Source: Haliclona indistincta
Lineage: Eukaryota; Porifera; Demospongiae; Haplosclerida; Chalinidae
Assembly: GCA_964017065.1 (NCBI GenBank)
Contig: OZ024783.1
Location: 4,306,816-4,370,815, forward strand
Direction of reading: 5' to 3'
Length of the DNA: 64,000 bases
A program made the position numbers and the translations under genes. Position 1 is the first letter of the stretch, and each line of letters opens with the position of its first letter. Below, one piece after another: positions 33,940 through 45,200 of the stretch. The notes under the pieces were generated by a model. The model was not told the DNA's origin. It ran no database searches and saw only the letters and a list, made by a program, of their open reading frames with translations.

Positions 33940-36885
33940 GTGTCCTTTTTATAGTGAAGTCCAGTTCAATATCATGCATGTACGGAGAAGTCTTTGTTTC
34001 CACCATTAGTTTAGCATTCCTGTTGTTGATGGCTTTTCTTAAACTTGTAGCTAAAATTGTTAAGCTGTACGTATCAGGTCTGCCTAGTCGCCTACGCATG
34101 CATGCAGTGCATACGAGCCCCGCCCACACTTGTTTGTAGACGGTTATAATTATCTGGCAAGTGCAGAATGGCGATCCTACACGAGCTTACCGTTCTTCGA
34201 AGACTCCAGACAAATGCCGGGTGTGTGTTCTCCGTGATAGTGATCCACACGGCGCAGCGATACTTTAGCTACTTGGTCACGTGCGCTACCCATTGCTTGG
34301 TCACGTGCGTATTGCGCAATCACAATAATGGCGTACGCGTCTAACACTAAGCTGACAATGGATCACGATCGAGAAATCGCGGAACTTAGATCACCGTTAC
34401 GCTAAAATCAAAGCTCAAAAGGCACATGCCAGGAGAATTTCACGACTGTTCGTGGATTTTTTGGTCTCGGCACTGCTCGCGTAAAGGCGCTAGGCGAGTG
34501 GAAGAAAGAAGAAGAATAAGAAGAAGAAAAGGAAGATGACGAAACTCGATTTTCACCGTTTCCAGGTTCGTCACTTTAGTAACAATTTCGATCAATCTCC
34601 TTGCTACTGTAAGATGGGGCAACGCCAGAGAGCAGATCTAAGTGTCTAAAGACGTATAAAATTCAACACCAGGCGAAATATCAGCGTTTGAACGCTAATA
34701 CATTGTATGTAGCCGCCATCTTGTTTTCTCGTTCATCCCTACATAGGGAGTCACTACCGTGCCTCCCTAATTATTATGCCTGCTTATAATTTGATCTTGT
34801 GTATATGTAACACCCATGCATTTCAAGTTCGCTGAATCAAAACGTTGCAAATTCGAGCATAATTGCCAAACGCCTCAGCGCCGCCTAGGCATGTAACCAT
34901 ACTGTAGTATTGTACACGAAGCAGCATTTGCAAGCCGGATTCCACATTCTTTCATAACTCAACTACAAAATGGACGACGATTCGCCTTCCCATCGCTTCT
35001 CATTCACCACCACTCATCAGCGATACTGTGACCATAGATAAATACATTTTCTATGCTGTGACCGACGCTGCAGCAACTGAACCTAACCAGCTCGGGAGAG
35101 GAAGCGCAGGACAGCGTGAAAGAGAGTCTGACAGGCTGACACCAGCTACTCGGTAATTACGAATACATGCAATCGTTTTGATACATGTAATCCCGCTTAT
35201 ACTAGAATTATTACTCTCCATAACAAACAATAGAGCAAAAAGACTTGCAAGTGCTAGCAAAAGACTGTCTACAAAATTAAACTGTAGAACAGAGGTTATA
35301 GTTCTTGACTCAATGCTAAGACATGTGGTATTATAAAATTATTTAGAGAGAGAAGACTTTTGGACATGTGACTACACAGCAGAAAAAGATATTATTCTAG
35401 ATAATAAATAATTATTATTATTATTAATGAATTTTATTTCTGTGCGAGGCAAATACATGCCGTAAATATACCTAGTATAATGCATGGTGCTTAATTGAGT
35501 GGACTCTCCAGCGATTATTAAGAGTTCCATGTTACAGTACAACCTAAGCTTGATTATCCAAACAGCTCTGGTCACGTGAAACATGTTTAAAGAAGCTATG
35601 ATTCTGATAGTGAACATTGCTAATAAGATTTATGAATAATAGATAAGATTCACATGCTTGCAATGAGGTGTCTTTGAGAATGCATAAGAACTATTAATTT
35701 TATCACTATTTAAAGTATACCTATAGCTCAAAGATTAAAGATGCCATTGCACCTGTGCATTAAATTCCTTATTGCACACTTTAGCATCAATTGCACTAAG
35801 ATGACCACCGACGCACTTCATGTCACTTTCAACCAACAATCTTTGACCGGGATATGCTCTAAATCAGTTGTTCATGCAGGATTGCGTCTTGATGCAGATA
35901 TAGCACTCGGCTTCGCCTCATGCTTTATAGCCTCTCGACCCCAACCTATTTTCCATACAGCACACTAACAGTATTCTCATCTAGAATGTGTGAACAGCAT
36001 TATAGTTGGATTGTACTAGGCTCAAAACATCTCAAATTCACTCGAACATACACTTTCATAATTTATGTGCTATTAAAGTCAAAGATAAAGGACACCGCCC
36101 ATGCATAATCATTGAGCATTAATTTTATTGCCCGCTACTGCGCTTCATGTCAATTTTAATTGACGATCTTTGACTGATCGAGGTATGCTCTAAAAGTAAA
36201 AGCATGGTTCACCTCGTGCTGTATCAGCCTCTCAACTCAACCCCTTATGCTTTAAGTTTATGCTTTGCTTTAAGCATATAGGTTATTGGTGTATAGGTAA
36301 AAATAATACACGAGTGAATGGAGATAAGCTTGAGGCGGTAGCCCGAGGGTTATTCACACATTCACGAGTGTTTTTCAATTACACAAAAGGCAGCGATGAG
36401 ATAGAGTAGTTATTATCCCAGTTCACTGATATTCATTATCTGCTTACTCATCATTAATTTTGTCGCTACACTCAGCATCCATTCATTGTCTGGTTTTGGT
36501 CAACAAGGACATAAGTAACACTAAGAAATAAAATTCCACTGCTTGACTCCTACACTAAGCATCCGTTATTTTATGCTTCTTATAATAGCAATACACATGG
36601 TACTACTACTATCATGCATTCTACAATAACAGTAGTACTATGCTAGAGTAGAGCATAATTAAATTATGCTGAGCAAGCCTAAGCTGATTTTGATAAGGCA
36701 TTCATACCTTGCATACCAGGTTTTCATGTCAGTGATGCACACCAAGATCTTGATGAGATTAAATATTGATTCGGTCACGTAAATTTGATGTAAAAATTAC
36801 TGAATTGGGTCCATGGAATCATAAGTGCTATACTGTCAACAATTGTATAACCATGAACATTAAGAGAAGACAACCGTGACTTATC
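33940..36885. other. Gene-poor DNA with small repeats
   Basis: At 34330-34485 two short overlapping frames read MAYASNTKLTMDHDREIAEL and YAKIKAQKAHARRISRLFVD. They look like one frameshifted small ORF, unrecognised. Diverged repeat blocks of the 1227-1340 palindrome family lie at 35757-35950 and 36117-36250. The remainder is AT-rich with no gene. Confidence 0.4.
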
Positions 36886-37355
<470 letters not shown>

Positions 37356-37509
37356 TAGGCAGCAAAGTGAAACTAGCGAGCGAAAGCTTTTTTGAGTTCA
37401 CGTAGCTACTCGACAGGTGAGCCGGAGCGAGCAGAGCAGTTACAGTCACGCCCAGCTACACATGAGTATTATTTTGTTTGGCTTCACTACAACTTTTGTA
37501 CAACAGCTT

Positions 37510-37560
37510 GCACAGTTGCTGGATAGCTACGACTAGCCTGCGCTTCCATAGCACTGTTGA

Positions 37561-37647
<87 letters not shown>

Positions 37648-37905
37648 ACTGGATAGCTACCACTAGCCTGCGCTTCGATAGCACCGTGACTGTTGCTATG
37701 ATCTGCTGCCTGCTGCTGGATAAGCTGTCACTAGCCTGCACTTCCATAGCACTGTTGCTATGATCTGCTGCTGCTGGATAGCTGCCACTAGCCTGCGCTT
37801 CCATAGCACTGTCACTATGATCTGCTGCTTGCCTGCTGCTGGATAGCTGCCACTAGCCTGTGCTTCCATAGCACTGTTGCTATGATCTGCTGCTTGCCTG
37901 AGCTG
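37510..37905. repeat. (CTG)n tract inside a 60-bp minisatellite
   Basis: A perfect (CTG)n of about 29 units (37562-37647) sits within tandem copies of a block containing GGATAGCTACCACTAGCCTG and CGCTTCCATAGCACTGTTGC. At least five block copies are visible. The CTG run looks like an expansion of the CTGCTG that ends each block. Confidence 0.9.
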
Positions 37906-38089
37906 CATGTTCCATGGATCTGCTGGTCACTTCTACTGTAGCTTGCATTGCATGCTTCTATGATACTGTTTTGATGCTTACATGGATCTACTGCATTCGT
38001 GCATACGTGCTGTCATATGCATCTGCTAATTGCATGCTAGCATACATGCTACTGCACCGAGGCATCTGCACCTTTGGTGCTTTATTTAA

Positions 38090-38681
38090 CCCTTTAATTA
38101 CTAAATTATCTTGCTGAAATTTTAACCTCGTAAATGCTGACCACTTCTCTCGTGAATATCTCGTGTGTCTTTTGTGCTACTGGTCTCAAATTTGCGTCCT
38201 TTTACACCAGTGAGTAGCCGCAATTGCCACACTCAAGTCAGTCGATATGCCCCTCCCACTTCGAAAGTGAAGCCGATAAAGTGCAACGACCTCGTCAAAT
38301 TTTGCTCAAAGTTAGTACTTTGGGGCTGGCTACTGAAAAGTACACACAGATAGCAGTGGTTTTGGTGAGTGCAAAATGTAGCCCAGATCATAGAGAATGC
38401 ACAAAAATGTGTTTCCGAGCACCCTGAAGCCATAAAATGTCCAAAATTTCTTGGCAGCCATTTTGTTTCTTCTAAAATGTCGTGAAATTTGCACTGAAGC
38501 CATAGAAAAATGCCGTCGCCATAACGTTTAGCGCAGGGGGCGCGCCGAAAACCACTGGATTTTTTGCGGTTATTTGTATTCTTCAATTTGGCTTAATTTT
38601 GGGATATTCTAACACTTTTTGATAAAGTTATGGTGTCTGAAGTATGTATGTCGCCAAAAGGCGACAATAGGGGTTAAAGGG
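38090..38681. mobile_element. piggyBac-like MITE
   Basis: TTAA duplications (38086-38089, 38682-38685) flank ends beginning CCCTTTAA and ending TTAAAGGG. TTAA targets with CCC...GGG termini are the hallmark of piggyBac-type elements. The 117-codon minus-strand frame inside lacks any transposase feature, so the 592-bp element is non-autonomous. Confidence 0.75.
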
Positions 38682-38855
38682 TTAATCAGATTTATGCTCG
38701 TTAACATCTCCTGCATGTGCACCCACCTTACCTACCCCACATACTGGAGATCTGCCAAAGGTGTGTGATGGTGAGGTAGGACAGGAACCCTAAAGAAACA
38801 GGAGGAACCTTCTTTTGTCCACCTTCGAGAGGTCAGGTGGAATAGGAACAGTCAT

Positions 38856-39165
38856 TATGCCTCGGCCACGTAGGCATACAGTAGTCTCTTCGTTTGTGCG
38901 TGCGTGCGTGCGTGTGTGTGCATGTGTTCGCAATACGTATCTCAGCAACCGCTTGCTACTAAGCGCTGAAATTAGCAACACAGGTAGATTGAGTAGTTTC
39001 TGAAAAAAGTATTTGGCAGAATTGCGATTAAAGGCTTTGTTTTCGAGTTATGGCGTGATTTGGTCGTCTGGACTACCGTTGCTCGCGTTCGGCTTATTTC
39101 AGAGACAATACTGTCCACAGCTGGCTACATCGCACTTGACCTGTGACAGTGTAGCTCATACGACT
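38856..39165. mobile_element. Dispersed microsatellite-carrying element, copy 2
   Basis: Matches copy 1 at 36886 over CATACAGTAGTCT, TTCGCAATACGTATCTCAGC and TTATGGCGTGATTTG, but its tract is only a short GTGC/TG run. The alignment fades near 39165. Confidence 0.75.
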
Positions 39166-39329
39166 CGTCAATTAAGCCTGAGCGAGCTAGCGTTGATACA
39201 GGTCTATGCAGGTCTTCAGTAAACAGTTCAGAAACAGCTTGTATTTTTATTACAACGGCTTGTACTGCATTTTAGCTACATGTACTCTATGCTGTTACAA
39301 TCCATTGTTCTGGTGCTTGCATGCAACCA

Positions 39330-39640
39330 TAGAATTAGTTCTGCTGCTTGCCATGCTTCAGTACGTTACTTGCATGCTTCAATTCTGCTACTTGCATGCT
39401 TCAGTTCTGCTACTTGCATGCTTCAGTTCTGCTGCTTGCGTGCTTCGGTTCTGCTGCTTACATGCTTCCATAGTTCTGTAGCCTCGTACCCAGGCGCCTG
39501 GGTACGAGGCTAATAGTTCTGCTGCTTAAGTGCATGCTTCAGTTCTGCTGCTTGCATGCTACAGTTCTGCTGCTTGCATGGTTCTAGAAGCTGCTTGCAT
39601 GCTTCCATGATACTCTTGTGTCGGATGCTTCCATGGATCT
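39330..39640. repeat. 21-bp minisatellite
   Basis: About 12 imperfect units of CTTGCATGCTTCAGTTCTGCT. It is split by the 34-bp palindrome at 39479. The ORFs across it are artefacts. Confidence 0.85.
39479..39512. mobile_element. 34-bp perfect palindrome with a 9-bp target duplication
   Basis: The two 17-bp halves are TAGCCTCGTACCCAGGC and its exact reverse complement. This is the same end sequence as the 672-bp element at 26660, with the whole interior missing. The flanks ATAGTTCTG (39470-39478 and 39513-39521) are identical 9-bp repeats, the same length as for the larger element. It interrupts the minisatellite, so the 9-bp repeat should be checked against the minisatellite unit. The unit reads CAGTTCTG rather than ATAGTTCTG in most copies. 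Confidence 0.8.
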
Positions 39641-39644
39641 ACTG

Positions 39645-40349
39645 CGCGCATAGTCTACATGCCGTCACATGCATCTGCTAATTGCATGCTAGCATACACT
39701 ACGGAAGCCCAGAGCGGACATTCCAGTTTCCATTTTCCACTTTCCATTTTGTAAAACGCAAGGCAAAAACTGTAGAGCACACGTTGAAAGATGCATACTG
39801 AGCTTGAACCAGTAACCAGAGAGCGGTTGTAGCTCGTTCCAGGCAGGCTTCCGGCGCGATAAACACGCGGCTGGATGTATTTCGCGAGCCTGAGCGAGCA
39901 CACCCTTCATCTCACAGTGCAATGACAATCATGCAGGGTCAGTGTATTTGCTACTGAGATACATACGTTAAATCTGAAGAATTATTTATTAATCAGCGTA
40001 CAATCATACATGGGGTAATAATCTATTATCTATGCTACATCTCTGTTGCGTGTGCCAGGATACAGTGCATAACTGCTTCACGCCATGCAACTATGGTATC
40101 AAGTGTCAGATTTAAAGTGTGCATGTATGTATTGTGCAGCATCCATTCCTGCATGCTTATATACATCCATTACTGAATAATTCCAATTTTTGTAAATTTC
40201 TTGCTGCTTTAGTTTTTTATAAGTTTGCATGTAACACTGATGAAATCTACAATCCTTAAACTTCCTTATTCTCATACTGATAAAATTAATGCTCACATTG
40301 TGAGGGAGTACTCGCTCAGGCTCACGAAGCACATGAGCTCGTTGCACTG
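39645..40349. other. Gene-poor DNA
   Basis: Nothing recognised. ORFs up to 82 codons on the minus strand have no motif. Confidence 0.4.
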
Positions 40350-41057
40350 GAAGCCAGCTAGTCTAGCTTGCTAGACCCTCAACGCTCTCTCGCTCGATGG
40401 GCGGGGTTACGGGGCGGAGCCCCGAGCGAGATTGCGATGAGGGTCTAGCCAAACCTGCAACATGATTAGTTTCTGAAATGAGTTTTGTAATCATATTCAT
40501 CATTAATTACGTCATGCACATGGTGAGCTCAGAGTGACGTTCAAGCCATAATGTCTACAGCGAGGTGTCTGTCTACAGATGTCTACAGATGGCGATAGGA
40601 CTGATCTAGGGAGAATTGTGGAAGTGATCGTCGAGGAAGACCTGAAGGACAGTTGAGAAACGTGACTCTTCCACGAAGTACAGCTTTTGCGGCATCAGAT
40701 TGCAATGGCCTTGCTTCTTGGTGACCTAAAGCAAGTACTCCGTGTTCAATAGCTCTCACGAAAAGTTGATCATCGGTTGGTAAGCTATCGGTTGTTTTAG
40801 CTGACCAGAGATTGCACAGCGACGATAGCGCGGCCATATTGACTAAGTGACGAAATTGATGACGTAACGACTTGCATTAACAAAACTCATTTCAAAAACT
40901 AATCATGTTGCAGGTTTCGCTAGGGGATTGTCTTTGTTCACTCAATCCCAGGTCCGGATGTATTACGTCACGGGCAGGAAGCACGTGACATACCCGCGCA
41001 CGTGTACTATAAAAGAATATTACTATAAAGCCTCGTTCCAAGGCATAGCTAGCATCA

Positions 41058-41121
41058 GGTCTCGGTGGTTCAGTGGGTAGGTGGTGTGCATGGCAGTGTG
41101 GTGTGCTGGATTCAATCCCTC
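41058..41121 (+). promoter_or_regulatory. tRNA-like Pol III promoter (boxes A and B)
   Basis: TGGTTCAGTGG at 41066-41076 matches box A (TRGYNNARNGG). ATTCAATCC at 41110-41118 matches box B (GWTCRANNC) at eight of nine positions, with about 33 nt between them. The stems do not fold into a clean cloverleaf, so this is a tRNA-derived head as in SINEs, not a working tRNA gene. Confidence 0.6.
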
Positions 41122-41216
41122 AGTAAGTCCTACTTTTGGTTCTTTTTTTTCACTAATAAAAACTGTTATTCAGAGGCTAGCTCCATGGTTTGCTGTTAGC
41201 CACGGGTTTTTAGCCT

Positions 41217-41360
41217 CCCGACGATCCTTAGTTAGGAAGACACTCCCGACGATCCTTAGTTAGGAAGACACTCCCGACGATCCTTAGTTAGGAAGACCCT
41301 CCCGACGATCCTTAGTTAGGAAGACCCTCCCGACGATCCTCAGTTAGTTAGGAAGACCCT
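41217..41360. repeat. 28-bp tandem repeat
   Basis: Five copies of CCCGACGATCCTTAGTTAGG plus AAGACACT, the last with a 4-bp GTTA insertion, inside the nested element. Confidence 0.9.
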
Positions 41361-41598
41361 CCCGACTTTGCGCAGTTAGGCGAAGTTTTTTAAGGTCTTG
41401 GGTTTAGTATTAATTTAGTTTTGTTTAGCACGTGAATACCATAGCAACGAGTGTGACGTAATACATCCGGACCTGGGATTGAGTGAACAAAGCCAATCCC
41501 GTTTGGCTAGACCCTCATCGCGATCTCGCTCGGGGCTCCGCCCCGTAACCCCGCCCATAGAGCGTTGAGGGTCTAGCAAGCTAGACTAGAAGCCAGCT

Positions 41599-42210
41599 TT
41601 TGCTCAATGTCGGCCGCATAAAAGCGGCGATCATGGCTCGTTAGTGAGCGAAGAAAGGGCCCCAATTTCCAAGTAGCAACAGTGCGCAGTGGCGGACTTT
41701 AGTTTTGATTATCATCACGCGGGGAGTTATAGATGCTCCTTCACTGATGGTAGGTATGTTTCTATTATTTCCATGTCCATGGAGGTGATGAAACACCTTG
41801 CTCGGAATTTTGAGCATTATACTGGTGTGCTAGTAAGTGCAGTATTACTTTTTAGCATTATACTGGTGTGCAGTATTACTTAATATGCAAAAGATCTTCA
41901 GCTGCATGGGCTCTTCTGCAAATGTATAACATATACGTAGGGGCTAGGTAGAGGGACAAACTCACCATTTATTTAGTTATTATTTTTATTTAGGTTGAAC
42001 AGTGAACCCTGAGCAAACTCACGACTAAACCGATGCTTGCATGGTTGTTAGGGGATCGACGTCTTCACAGTATTGAACTTAACAAACAGCTTGTTTAATC
42101 GAACATTAAAATCAGTTAGGCTCTCCTAGTCATTCCATGAAACTTTCAGTGTGATTGTGCGTCATGTATCTATGGCCGTTATCTCTTTAGCTTATTTTTA
42201 AACAAGAGTA
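41599..42210. other. Upstream region of giant gene 2
   Basis: Holds a dispersed block (41605-41695) also seen near 32020-32130, and a short duplication of GCATTATACTGGTGTGC (41812, 41858). ATCTCTTTAG at 42181-42190 is acceptor-like, 20 bp before the ATG. No clear promoter. Confidence 0.4.
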
Positions 42211-45200
42211 ATGGACGACACTGATCCTCAAAATCTCAAGCTATGTATAAAGGCTTTCAACCAAAATAATCATGGCAAAGCATTAAAACTGCTTCTTAAC
42301 CTACAGCAACCTGCTGCTGTACGAACATCTTACAATTTAATGCCACATATCGAACGCGATTCCTTATCCACTGATGTTTCATTACTACACTTGGCTGCTC
42401 TCAAAGGCTGGATGGACATTATAGCTATCTTGATAGACAAGTATGATTTCAACTGTCAATGCTGTGATAGCTTAGGACAGACTCCATTGCACTATGCTGC
42501 TTTTGGTGGTAGCTTGACAGTCGTGAAGTACTTGATCACTGAGCAACACTGTGACCCACTACAAAGTAACGTTAACAGTGAAAGTATTTCCCACTTTGCT
42601 AGTGTTGGTGGTTGCTTGGAGCTGGTCAAATATCTCATATCAGAACAAATTTATGTAACCAGTAGAGGACAGTATGGCAGAACACCACTACATTATGCTT
42701 GTGGGAATGGTCATCTTGAAGTGATCCAGTGTCTCATTACAGCACTTACTAGCAATCCACCATTTCCAGATAATAATGGTGACTTGCTAATACACATTGC
42801 TAGTCTCAACGGGCAATTGAATGTACTCCGGTATCTTATCACAGAGCATTTGTCTGATCCTCACAGTAAGGGTTATAATGGCAGGACACCACTACATTGT
42901 GCTTGTCAGAATGGTCACGTGAACATCATGCAGTATCTCCTTAAGGAAGCAGATTGTGATCCAACAATATTAGATTGTGATGGTAATATGCCAATAGACA
43001 TTGCCTTCTTTTATGACAATATAGCTGTGGTTACGTATTTTTTAAAAGAAGTTCAATGTGACACTGGTTTATTAGGTAATGATTGCAGTCTACTTCACAT
43101 TGCTTGTAGTAATGGTCAATTTAGTGCAGTCAAGTACCTTATCACTAAACGTGAAATGGATCCAAACATTACCGAGAGTAGAGGCAGGACACCACTGCAC
43201 TATGCTTGCCACAATGGTCAATTGGACATAGTCCAATATCTCATATCAGAGCTATGTTGTGACGAAACACTGCCTGACAAAGATGGAAACATGCCGTTAC
43301 ACTTTGCTTGTATAGGTGGGCAATTGAGTGTGGTCAAGTACCTTATCACTGAACGAAACTGTGATCTGAGCAGTAGAGGCCAATATGGCAGAACATTATT
43401 ACATTGTGCTTGTGAGAATGCTAATCTAGATTTAGTCGATTGTCTTATCTCTGAGCATGGTCATGATCCAAAATTACCAGACAATCATGGTAACATGCCA
43501 ATTCACTTTGCTTGTCTTAGTGGGCAGTTGAGAGTAGTCAAGTACCTTATCACTGAACAACACTGTGACCCAAACAGTAGAGGACAATATGGTAGAACAC
43601 CGTTGCATTATGCTTGTTGGAATGGTCATATAAAAGTAACCTGGTATCTCATCAAAGAACTAAGTTGTGACCCGCTATTGTTAGACAAATTCTTTGACTT
43701 GCCATTGCACTTTGCTTGTCTAGGTGGACAATTGAGAGTAGTTAATTACCTTATCACTGAACAACACTGCGATCCAAACAGTAGAGGACAATATGGTAGG
43801 ACACCTCTGCATTGTGCTTGTAAGAAAGGTCATGTAATAGTATCCCAGTTTCTTATTGAAGAAATCGGCTGTAACCCAGAATTATCGGACGATTATTGCG
43901 ACTTGCCAATACACTTTGCTTCTCTTGGTGGGAAATTAAATGTAGTCAAGTACCTTATCACTGAACAACACTGTGATCCAAATAGTAGAGGACGATTTGG
44001 CAATACGCCACTGCATTGTGCTTGTAAAAATGGCCATATGAACATAATCCGATATCTTATTACAGAGCTGTTCTGCAACAAAGCAGTACTAGACAATTAT
44101 GGGAACATGCCAATACATTTTGCTTGCATGGGTGGGTGGTTAAATGTAGTAAAGCATCTTATCACTGAGCAACACTGCGATCCCAATGAAAGAGGAGTAC
44201 ATGGTATGTCTCCACTACACTATGCTTGTAGAAATGGTCAAATAGACATAGTTGACTATCTTATCACAGAGCTAGGTTGCGATCCAACATTACCAGACAA
44301 TAATGGTAACTTACCGATACACATTGCCTCTCTTTGTGGTCAATTAAATGTGCTAAAGTACCTTATCACAGAAAAGCATTGTGATCCAAACAAAAGAGGA
44401 TTGTATGGTAAAACACCTTTACACTATGCTTGCGAGAAAGGTCATATTGAGATAGTCCTGTTCTTAACTACAGAGATAGGTTGTGATCCAACGTTATCGA
44501 ACATTAATCTTACCAAGGCAATACACTTTGCTTCTCATAGTGGGCAATTGAATATAGTCAAGTACCTTATCGCTAAACAACACTGTGATCCTATCTGTAG
44601 AGGACAATATGGTAGGACACCACTGCATTATGCTTGTGAGAATGGTCACATAAACATGATCCAGTATCTTATCACAGAAGTAGGCTGTGACCCAGCAGTA
44701 CAAGACTATAATAGGGACATGCCAATACACCTTGCATCTTATTGTGGGCAGTTGAATGTACTCAAGTATTTTATCACTGAACAACATTGTGATGACCTAA
44801 ATAGTTTCGGAAGAATTGGAATGACACCACTCCATTTTGCTTGTATACGTGGCTATATGAAACTAATTCGGTATCTGATCACTGAGCTAGGTTGTGACCC
44901 AGCAATACCAGACAATCATGGCAACATGCCAATGCATTTTGCTTGCATTGGTGGACAAATTAGTGTAGTCAACTACCTCATCATAGAATGTCACTGTAAT
45001 CCAAATTGTAAAGGACATTATGATTGGACACTATTGCACTATGCTTGTAGGAATGGTCACATGAAACTAATCCAATATCTCATCACAGAGCTTGGCTGTG
45101 ACCCAGCATTACCGGATAATAATGGTGACCTGCCAATACATATTGCTAGTCTCAATGGACGATTGAATGTACTCCAGTATCTTATCACAGAGCATTTGTC

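Larger units (their letters stand above)
40924..41500 (+). mobile_element. Nested 577-bp TIR element with tRNA-like interior
   Basis: The terminal inverted repeats are about 48 bp (GGGATTGTCTTTGTTCACTC at the left end; right end inverted with one mismatch there). The host 10-mer GTTT[C/G]GCTAG is duplicated (40914-40923, 41501-41510). The empty site GTTTGGCTAG is seen intact in the other F1 copy near 1918. The interior holds a Pol III-like promoter (next entry) and a 28-bp tandem repeat. The combination of TIRs and a tRNA-like head is unusual. Confidence 0.9.
40360..41588. mobile_element. Fold-back element, family F1, copy with nested insertion
   Basis: Same arms and core as 1342-2011. It is flanked by the 10-bp direct repeat GAAGCCAGCT (40350-40359, 41589-41598), a good target duplication. 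The right arm is split at GTTTGGCTAG by another element. One arm has lost about 10 bp near the CCCGCCCAT block. Terminal repeats plus a 10-bp duplication suit a Mutator-like origin. Confidence 0.9.

Noticed and set aside
38233..38586. 117-codon minus-strand ORF in the piggyBac-like element
   Set aside because: No DDE-type motif or recognisable transposase text; the element is only 592 bp.
41058..41121. A functional tRNA gene
   Set aside because: Boxes A and B are present, but the stems are mismatched and no anticodon arm folds; it lies inside a transposable element.
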